DNA of 64,000 bases from Chamaelirium japonicum (taxonomy: Eukaryota > Streptophyta > Magnoliopsida > Liliales > Melanthiaceae), in assembly GCA_947650365.1 (NCBI GenBank), contig CANTAL010000025.1, positions 1,736,001 through 1,800,000 of the forward strand, given 5' to 3'. Position 1 is the first letter of the stretch. Each line of letters begins with the position of its first letter. Below are positions 54,550 to 64,000 of this stretch, one piece after another. Position numbers and translations under genes: made by a program. The notes beneath the pieces were generated by a model. That model was not told the DNA's origin and did no database searches. It was given only the letters and a program-made list of their open reading frames with translations.

Positions 54550-57500
54550 ACGAATGAAATAGAATGGATCGTGCGAATGAATTAGAATGGATTGTACGAA
54601 TGAATTAGAATGGATACATTCGTGCGAATGAATTAGAATGGATCGGACGAATGAATTAGAATGGATCGTACGATTCATTCTAATTCATTCGTACGATCCA
54701 TTCTAATGCATTCGTACGATTCATTCTAATTCATTCGCACGATCCATTCTAATTCATTCGTACGATCCATTCTAAATCATTCGCACGATCCATTCTAATT
54801 CATTCGTACGATCCATTCTAATTCATTCGCACGAATGTAACCATTCTAATTCATTCGTATGATCTATTCTAATTCATTCCTACGATCCATTCTAATTCAT
54901 TCGCACGAATGTATCCATTCTAATTCGTTTGCATGATCCATTCTAATTCATTCCTATGATCCATTCTAATTCATTCGTACGATCCATTCTAATTCATTCG
55001 CTAGAATGTATCCATTCTAATTCATTCGTACGATCCATTCTAATTCGTTCCTACGATCCATTCTAATTCGTTCATATGATCCATTCTAATTCATTCGTAC
55101 GATCCATTCTAATTCATTCGCACGATCCATTCTAATTCATTCGCACGATCCATTCTAATTCATTCTCACGATTGTAACCTTTCTAATTCATTTGTATGAT
55201 CCATTCTAATTTATTCGTACGATCCATTCTAATCCATTCGTACGATCCATTCTAATTCATTTGCACGATCCATTCTAATTCATTCCTATGATCCATTCTA
55301 ATTCATTCGTACGATCAATTCTAATTCATTCGCTCGAATGTATCCATTCTAATTCATTCGTACGATCCATTCTAATTCATTCTCACGAATGTAACCTTTC
55401 TAATTCATTTGTATGTATCCATTCTAATTCATTCGTACGATCCATTCTAATTCATTCGTACGATCCATTCTAATTCATTCGCACGATCCATTCTAATTCA
55501 TTCGTACGATCCATTCTAATTCATTCGCACGAATGTATCCATTATAATGTATTTGTACGATTCATTCTAATTCATTCGCACGATCCATTCTAATTCATTC
55601 GTACGATCCATTCTAATTCATTCATTCGATCCATTCTAATTCATTCGCATGAATGTATCCATTCTAATTCATTCGTACAATCCATTCTAATTCATTCGCA
55701 TATCCATTCTAATTCATTCGTACAATCCATTCTAATTTATTCGCATATCCATTCTAATTCATTCGCTCGAATGTATTCATTCTAATTCATTTGTTCGATC
55801 CATTCTAATTCATTTGTACGATCCATTCTAATTCATTCGTATGATCCATTCTAACTCATTCGTAGGAATGAATTAGAATGGATCGTACGAATGAATTAGA
55901 ATGGTTACATTCGTGCGAATGAATTAGAATGGATCGTACGAATGGAGTAGAATGGATCGTACGAATGAATTAGAATGGATCGTACAAATGAATTAGAAAG
56001 GTTACATTTGTGAGAATGAATTAGAATGGATCGTACGAATGAATTAGAATGGATCGTACGAATGGATTAGAATGGATCGTACGAATGAATTAGAATGGAT
56101 CATACAAATAAATTAGAAAGGTTACATTCGTGAGAATGAATTAGAATGGATCGTGCGAATGAATTAGAATTGATCATACGAATGAATTAGAGTGGATCGT
56201 ACGACTGTATAAGAATGGATCGTACGAATGAATTAGAATGGATACATTCGAGCGAACGAATTAGAATAGATCGTAGGAATGAATTAGACTGGATCATATG
56301 AATGAATTAGAAAGGATCATATGAATGAATTAGAATGGATCGTACGAATTAATTAGAATGGATACATTCGTGCGAATGAATTAGAATGGATCGTATGAAT
56401 GAATTAGAATGGATCGTACGAATGAATTAGAATGAATCATACGAATGAATTAGAATTGATCGTTCGAATGAATTAGAATGGATCATACGAATGAATTCGA
56501 ATGGATCGTGTGAATGAATTAGAATGAATTGTACGAATGCATTAGAATGGATCGTACGATCCATTCTAATTCATTCATACGATCCATTCTAATTCATTCA
56601 TATGATCCATTCTAACTCATTCGTATGATCCATTCTAATTCATTCATACGATCCATTCTAATTCATTCGCACGAATGTATCCATTCTAATTAATTCGTAC
56701 GATCCATTCTAATTTATTCGTTCGATCCATTCTAATTCATTCGTATGATCCAGTCTAATTCATTCCTACGATCTATTCTAATTCGTTCGCTCAAATGTAT
56801 CCATTGTAATTCATTCGTATGATCCATTCTTATTCATTCGTACGATCCACTCTAATTCATTCGTATGATCAATTCTAATTCATTCATACGATCCATTCTA
56901 ATTCATTCATACTATCCATTCTAATTCATTCATACGATCCATTCTAATTCATTCGCACGAATGTATCCATTCTAATTAATTCGTACGATCCATTCTAATT
57001 CATTCATACGATCCATTCTAATTCATTCGTATGATCCATTCTAATTCATTCCTACGATCTATTCTAATTCATTCGCTCAAATGTATCCATTCTAATTCAT
57101 TCGTACGATCCATTCTTATTCATTCGTACGATCCATTCTAATTCATTCGTATGATCAATTCTAATTCATTCGCACGATCCATTCTAATTCATTCTCACGA
57201 ATGTAACCTTTCTAATTCATTTGTATGATCCATTCTAATTCATTCGTACGATCCATTCTAATCCATTCGTACGATCCATTCTAATCCATTCGTACGATCC
57301 ATTCTAATGCATTCGTACGATCCATTCTAATTCATTCTCACAAATGTAACCTTTCTAATTGATTTGTACAATCCATTCTAATTCATTCATACGATACATT
57401 CTAATTCATTCGTACGATCCATTCTAATTCATTCGTATGATCCATTCTAATTCATTCGTTCGATCCATTCTAATTCATTCGCACGAATATATCCATTCTA

Positions 57501-58730
57501 ATTCATTCATACGATCCATTCTAATTCGTTCATACGATCCATTCTAATTCGTTCGTACGATCCATTCTAATTCGTTCGCATGAATATATCTATTCTAATT
57601 CATTCGTATGATCCATTCAAATTCATTCGTAGGATCCATTCAAATTCATTCGTACAATCCATTCAAATTCATTCGTACGATACAATCTAATTCATTCGCA
57701 CAAATGTATCTATTCTAATTCATTCGTACAATGCGTTCTAATCCATTCGTACGATCCATTCTAATCTATTCGTACGATCCATTCTAATTCATTTGCACGA
57801 ATGTAACCATTCTAATTCATTCATTTGATCTATTCTAATTCATTCGTATGATCCATTCTAATTCATTCATATGATCCATTCTAATTCATTCGTATGATCC
57901 ATTCTAACTTATTCGTAGGAAGTACGATCCATTCTAATCCATTCGTATGATCCATTGTAATTCATTCGTACAATGCGTTCTAATCCATTCGTACTATCCA
58001 TTCTAATTCATTCGTACGATCCATTCTAATTCATTTGTACGAATTAATTAGAATGGATCATACGAATGGATTAGAATAGATCGTACGAATGAATTAGAAT
58101 AGATCGTACGAATGAATTAGAATAGATACATTCGAGCGAATGAATTAGAATTGATCGTACAAATAAATTAGAATGGATACATTTGTGCAAATCAATTAGA
58201 ATGGATCGTACAAATGAATTAGAATGGATCATGCGAATGAATTTGAATGGATCGTATGAATGAATTAGAATGGATCGAAGGAATGAATTAGAATGGATAC
58301 ATTTGAGCGAATGAATTAGAATTGATCGTAGGAATGCATTAGAATGGATTATACGAATGAATTAGAATAGATCATGCGAATGAATTAGAATGGGTTGTAC
58401 GAATGAATTAGAATTAATACATTCATGCGAATGAATTAGAATGGATCGTACGAATGGATTAGAATGGATCGTACGAATGAATTAGAATGGTTACATTCAT
58501 TCTAATTCATTCGTACAATCCATTCTAATTTATTCGTACAAATGTATCCATTCTAATTCATTCGTATAATCTATTCTAATTCATTCGTACGATTCATTCT
58601 AAGTCATTCGTACGATCCATTCTAATTCATTCGTACGATCCATTCTAATTCATTCGCACGAATGTATCCATTCTAATTTATTCGTATAATCAATTCTAAT
58701 TCATTCGCACGATCCATTCTATTCATTCGT

Positions 58731-58928
58731 ATGATCCATTCTAATTCATTCCTACGATCTATTCTAATTTATTCGCTCGAATGTATCCATTCTAATTCTT
58801 TCGTTCGATCCATTCTAATTCATTCGTACGATCCATTCAAATTCATTCGCATGATCCATTCTAATTCATTCGTACGATCCATTCTAATTCATTCTCACGA
58901 ATGTAACCTTTCTAATTCATTTGTATGA
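58731..58928 (+). repeat. 198-bp higher-order block, fourth forward copy
   Basis: Same order as at 19111, with a TTTATTCGCTCG variant near 58767 and a TTCTTTCGTTCG variant near 58796. Confidence 0.75.
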
Positions 58929-59459
58929 TCCATTCTAATTCATTCGTACGATCCATTCTAATCCATTCAAACGATCCATTGTAATTCATTCATACAATCC
59001 ATTCAGATTCATTCGCACAAATGTATCCATTCAAATTCATTCGTACGATCCATTATAATTAATTCGCACGATCCATTCTAATTCAGTCATATGAATGTAT
59101 CCATTTTAATTCATTCTTACGATCCATTCTAATTCATATGATCCTTTCTAATCCATTCGTACGATCCATTCTAATTCATTCGTACAATCCATTCTAATTC
59201 ATTCGCATAAATGTAACCATTCTAATTCATTCGCTCGAATGTATCCATTCTAATTCATTCATACGATCCATTCTAATTCATTTGTACTATCCATTCTAAT
59301 TCGTTCGTACGATCCATTCTAATTCATTCGTACGATCCATTCTAATTCATTCGTATGATCAATTCTAATTCATTCGCACGATCCATTCTAATACATTCGT
59401 ACGATCCATTCTAATTCATTCGGACGAATGTAACCATTCTAATTCATTCGTACGATCCA

Positions 59460-60600
59460 TTCTAATTCATTCCTACGATCCATTCTAATTTATTCGCACG
59501 AATGTATCCATTCTAATTCATTTGCACGATCCATTCTAATTCATTCCTATGATCCATTCTAATTCATTCGTACGATCCATTCTAATTCATTCGCTCGAAT
59601 GTTTCCATTCTAATTCATTCGTACGATTCATTCTAATTCATTCGCATGATCCATTCTAATTCATTCGTACGATCCATTCTTATTCATTCATACGATCCAT
59701 TCTAATTCATTTGTACAAATGAATTAGAATGGATCGTACGAATGGATTACAATGGATCGTACGAATGAATTAGAATGGATCGTACGAACGAATTAGAATG
59801 GATCGTATGAACGAATTAGAATGAATCGTACGAATGAATTAGAATAGATACATTCGAGCGAATGAATTAGAATGGATCGTGCGAATGAATTAGAATGGTT
59901 ACATTCGTGCGAATGAATTAGAATGGATCGTACGAATGGATTAGAATGGATCGTACGAATGAATTAGAATGGATCGTACAAATGAATTCGAAAGGTTACA
60001 TTTGTGAGAATGAATTAGAATGGATCGTACGAATGAATTAGAATGGATCGTATGAATGGATTAGAATTGATCGTACGAATGGATTAGAATGGATCGTACG
60101 AATGACTTAGAATGGATCATACAAATGAATTAGAAAGGTTACATTAGTGAGAATGAATTAGAATGGATCATACGAATGAATTAGAATGGATCAGGTGAAT
60201 GAATTTGAATGGATCGTACGAATGAATTAGAATGGATCGAACGAATGAATTAGAATGGATACATTCTAGTGAATGAATTAGAATAGATCGTAGGAATCAA
60301 TTAGAATGGATCATACGAATGAATTAGAATGGATCGTGCGAATAAATTTGAATGGATTGTATGAATGAATTAGAATGGATACATTCGTGCGAATGAATTA
60401 GAATGGATCGGACAAATGAATTAGAATGGATCGTACGATTCATTCTAATTCATTCGTACGATCCATTCTAATGCATTCGTACGATTCATTCTAATTCATT
60501 CGCACGATCCATTCTAATTCATTCGTATGATCCATTCTAATTTATTTGCACGAATATACGATCCATTCTAATTTATTCGCAAGAATGTATCCATTCTAAT
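59460..60600. repeat. Segmental duplication within the satellite, copy C2
   Basis: Partner of 47590-48850. It shares the forward-to-reverse and reverse-to-forward switch points and the AATATACGATCC variant, with moderate divergence. Confidence 0.7.
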
Positions 60601-63600
60601 TCAATCGTACAATCCATTCTAATTTATTCGTACAAATATATCCATTCTAATTCATTTGTACGATCCATTCTAATTCATTCGCACGAATGTATCCATTCTA
60701 ATTCATTCGTACAATCCATTCGTGCGAATAAATTAGAATAGATACATTCATGCGAATGAATTAGAATGGATCGGACGAATGAATTAGAATGGATCGTACG
60801 ATTCATTCTAATTCGTTCGTACGATCCATTCTAATTCATTCGTATGATCCATTCTAACTCATTCGGTAGGTCCATTCTAATTCATTCGTACGATCCATTC
60901 TAATTCATTCGCACTATCCATTCTAATTCATTCGCACGATCCATTCTAATTCATTCGTACGATCAATTCTAATTCATTCGCACGAATGTATCCATTCTAA
61001 TTCATTTGTACGATCCATTCTAATTCATTTGTACAATGCATTCTAATCCATTCGTACGATCCATTCTAATTCATTCCTATGATCCATTCTAATTCATTCG
61101 TACGATCCATTCTAATTCATTCGCTCGAATGTATCCATTCAAATTTATTCGTACGATCCATTCTAATTCGTTCATACGATCCATTCTAATTCGTTCGTAC
61201 GAATGTATCCATTCTAATTCATTCGCACGATCCATTCTAATCCATTCGTACGATCCATTCTAATTCATTCATACAAATGAATTAGAATGGATCGTATGAA
61301 TGAATAAGAATGGATCGTACGAATGAATTAGAATGGATCGTGCGAATGAATTAGAATGAATCGTACGAATACATTAGAATGGATACATTCGTGCGAATGA
61401 ATTAGAATGGATCGTACGAATGAATTAGAATGGATCATACAAATGAATTAGAAAGGTTACATTCGTGAGAATGAATTAGAATGGATCATACGAATGAATT
61501 AGAATGGATCATGCGAATGAATTTGAATGGATCGTACGAATGAATTAGAATGGATCGAACGAATGAATTAGAATGGATACATTCGAGCGAATGAATTAGA
61601 ATGGATCTTATGAATGAATTAGAATGGATCGTACGAATGGATTAGAATGGATCGTACGAATGGATTAGAATGGATCGTACGAATGGATTAGAATGGATCG
61701 TGCGAATGAATTAGAATAGATCGTACGAATGAATTAGAATGGATCGTGCGAATGAATTAGAATGAATCCATTCTAATTCATTCGCACGAATGTATCCATT
61801 CTAATGCATTCGTACGATCCATTCTTATTCATTCATACGATCCATTCTACTTCATTCGCACAGTCCATTCTAATTCATTCGTACGATCCATTCTAATTCA
61901 TTCGTATGATGCATTCTAACTCATTCGGTGGATCCATTCTAATTCATTCGTACGATCTATTCTAATTCATTCGCACGATCCATTCTAATTTATTCATACG
62001 ATCCATTCTAATTCATTCGTACGATCTATTCTAATTCATTCGAACGAATGTAACCATTCTAATTCATTCGTACGATTCATTCAAATTCATTCGTATGAGC
62101 TATTCTAATTCATTCGTACGATCCATTCTAATTAATTCGTACGATCCATTGTAATTCATTCATACAATCCATTCAGATTCATGTGCACAAATGTATCCAT
62201 TCAATATCATTCGTACGATCCATTCTAATTAATTCACACGATCCATTCTAATTCAGTCGTATGAATGTATCCATTTTAATTCATTCGTACGATCCATTCT
62301 AATTCATTCATACGATCTAATTCATTCGTAAGATCCATTCTAATTCATTCGCACGAATGTATTCATTCTAATTCATTTGCACGATCCATTCTAATTCATT
62401 CGTACGATCCATTCTTATTCATTCATACGATCCATTCTAATTCATTCGCACAATCCATTCTAATTCACTCGTACGATTTCATTCTAATTCATTTGTACGA
62501 ATGAATTAGAATGGATCGTACGAATGGATTAGAATGGATCGTATGAATGAATTAGAATGGATCGTATGAACGAATTAGAATGGTTCGTATGAACGAATTA
62601 GAATGGATCGTACGGATGATTTAGAATGGATACATTCGAGCGAATGAATTAGAATGGATCGTACGAATGAATTAGAATGGATCGTACGAATGAATTAGAA
62701 TGGATCGTACGAATGAATTAGAATGGATTGTACGAATGAATTCGAATGGATCGTACGAATGAATTAGAATGTATCGTACGAATGAATTAGAATGGATCGT
62801 GCGAATGAATTAGAATGGATCGTACGAAAAAAATAGAATCGATCGTACGAATGAATTAGAAATGATCATACGAATGAATTAGAATCGATCGTGCGAATGA
62901 ATCAGAATGGATCATACGAATGAATTAGAATGGATACATTTGTGCGATGAATAAGAATAGAGCATACGAATGAATTAGAATGGAGCATACGAATGAACTA
63001 GAATGGATACATTTGTGCGAATGAATTAGAATGGATCATATGAAAGAATTAGAATGGATCGTGCGAATGAATTAGAATGGATCGTGCGAATGAATTTGAA
63101 TGGATCGTACGAACGAATTAGAATGGATCGTACGAACGAATTAGAATGGATCAAATGAACGAATTAGAATGTATCGTACGAATGAATTAGAATGGATCGA
63201 ACGAATGAATTAGAATGGATTGTGCGAATGAATAAGAATGGATCGTATAAATGAATAAGAATGGATCGTACGAATGAATTAGAATGGATCGTGCAAATGA
63301 ATTAGAATGGATACAATCGTGCAAATGATCCATTCTAATTCATTCGTACGATCCATTCTAATTCATTCCTACGATCCATTCTAATTCATTCGCAGGAATG
63401 TATCCATTCTAATTAATTCGTATGATCCATTCTTATTCATTTGCACGATCCAGTTTAATTGATTCGCACGATCCATTCTAATTCAATCGCATGATCCATT
63501 CTAATTTATTCGTACGATCCATTCTAATTCATTCGTACGATCTATTCTAATTCATTCACACGAATGTAACCATTCTAATTCATTCGTACGATTCATTCTG

Positions 63601-64000
63601 ATTCATTCGTATGAGTTATTCTAATTCATTCGTATGATCCATTCTAATTCATTCGTACGATCCATTGTAATTCATTCATACAATCCATTCAGATTCATTC
63701 GCACAAATGTATCCATTCAAATTCATTCGTACTATCCATTCTAATTAATTCGCACGATCCATTCTAATTCAGTCGTATGAATGTATCCATTTTAATTCAT
63801 TCGTACGATCCATTCTAATTCATTCGTACGATCTAATTCATTCATACGATCTATTCTAATTCATTCGTACGATCGATTCTAATTCATTCGTACGATCGAT
63901 TCTAATTCATTCGCACGATCCATTCTAATTCATTCATACAATCCATTCAGATTCATTCGCACAAATGTATCCATTCAAATTCATTCGTACGATCCATTCT

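Larger units (their letters stand above)
9338..64000. repeat. 23/28-bp satellite DNA array with many orientation switches
   Basis: A consensus unit is at 9555-9577 (23 bp: GATC, core CATTCTAATTCATTC, GTAC). A 28-bp variant (example 10543-10570) has five extra bases where GATCC becomes GAATGTATCC or GAATGTAACC. I estimate 2,200-2,350 units, unbroken to the right edge. Reverse-oriented blocks, boundaries good to about 10 bases: 9624-10333, 13138-14509, 16641-16968, 18275-18515, 19635-19653, 19805-21459, 26071-26266, 27511-27744, 29675-31333, 34071-35554, 36138-36877, 37159-39033, 39314-43354, 45432-45510, 47868-48683, 49384-50555, 53242-54669, 55863-56555, 58040-58495, 59716-60433, 60718-60796, 61274-61765, 62498-63325. 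All other parts are forward. No gene, RNA gene or other transposon was found inside. Confidence 0.97.

Noticed and set aside
19111-58928. Short ORFs of 61-108 codons in the satellite (near 19111, 22322, 28368, 35382, 48332, 54352, 55288, 58731), all rich in Ile-His-Ser-Asn-Ser-Phe
   Set aside because: They are satellite monomers read through all three frames (23 x 3 = 69 bases). Similar products arise on either strand wherever the higher-order block occurs; there is no start context, domain or codon signal.
9338-64000. CRISPR array
   Set aside because: Repeats are contiguous with no unique spacers, vary in sequence and switch strand; the context is a plant retroelement.
9338-64000. Relation to human satellite II/III through CATTC pentamers
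   Set aside because: CATTC occurs twice in the monomer, but the 23-bp unit with GTACGATC and the plant Tat neighbour show no real homology; the likeness is from low complexity.
9338-64000. Telomere repeats, rRNA genes, tRNA genes or a CENP-B-like box in the array
   Set aside because: I looked for TTTAGGG-type runs, 5S promoter boxes and the CENP-B core and saw none.

Overview
The window looks like heterochromatin of a flowering plant. The first 9.3 kb are the larger part of a Ty3/gypsy LTR retrotransposon of the Tat lineage. The remaining 54.7 kb, to the right edge and beyond, are one uninterrupted satellite array. Dual RNase H domains, no chromodomain, and an intron-bearing antisense gene at the 3' end point to a plant Tat element. 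A monocot host is only a guess, from the GC-rich style of the element's coding regions.

Retrotransposon (1-9337, minus strand). Reading leftwards from its junction with the satellite, it has a complete 5' LTR (8124-9337) with a TATA box and a GAGCTC-rich 21-bp minisatellite in U3, then a primer binding site (8104-8121). The coding region 8034-2074 is a single reading frame of 1987 codons: gag, aspartic protease, reverse transcriptase, degenerate RNase H, archaeal-type RNase H, integrase. It has three internal stops and no frameshift. The stop between protease and reverse transcriptase is TAG followed by CAATTA, the tobamovirus-type leaky context, so it may be programmed readthrough. The other two look like disabling nonsense mutations. 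Left of integrase come a 78-bp tandem repeat with a hairpin in each unit, then a convergent plus-strand gene (3-1099, 5' end off the window) for a proline/alanine-rich coiled-coil protein with a 77-nt intron. I place that gene inside the element, like the antisense extra ORFs of other Tat elements. The 3' LTR is outside the window.

Satellite (9338-64000). The unit is 23 bp, with a recurrent 28-bp variant carrying five extra bases. The array switches orientation at least 46 times, giving 24 forward and 23 reverse blocks of 20 bp to 4.6 kb (about 61% forward by length). Many switches fall on the self-complementary CGTACG of the monomer. The array holds a nearly identical 2.16-kb tandem duplication (36597-40931), a 5-6 kb duplication at 9.2-9.9 kb offset (16784-22100 and 26082-31950), a third duplicated segment (47590-48850 and 59460-60600), and a recurring 198-bp higher-order block on both strands. 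Variation concentrates at the two CpGs of the monomer. I found no host gene, RNA gene or second transposon in the array, and short ORFs there are satellite artefacts.

The element abuts the satellite directly at its LTR end, so it probably inserted into the array, and satellite should resume beyond its unseen 3' LTR.
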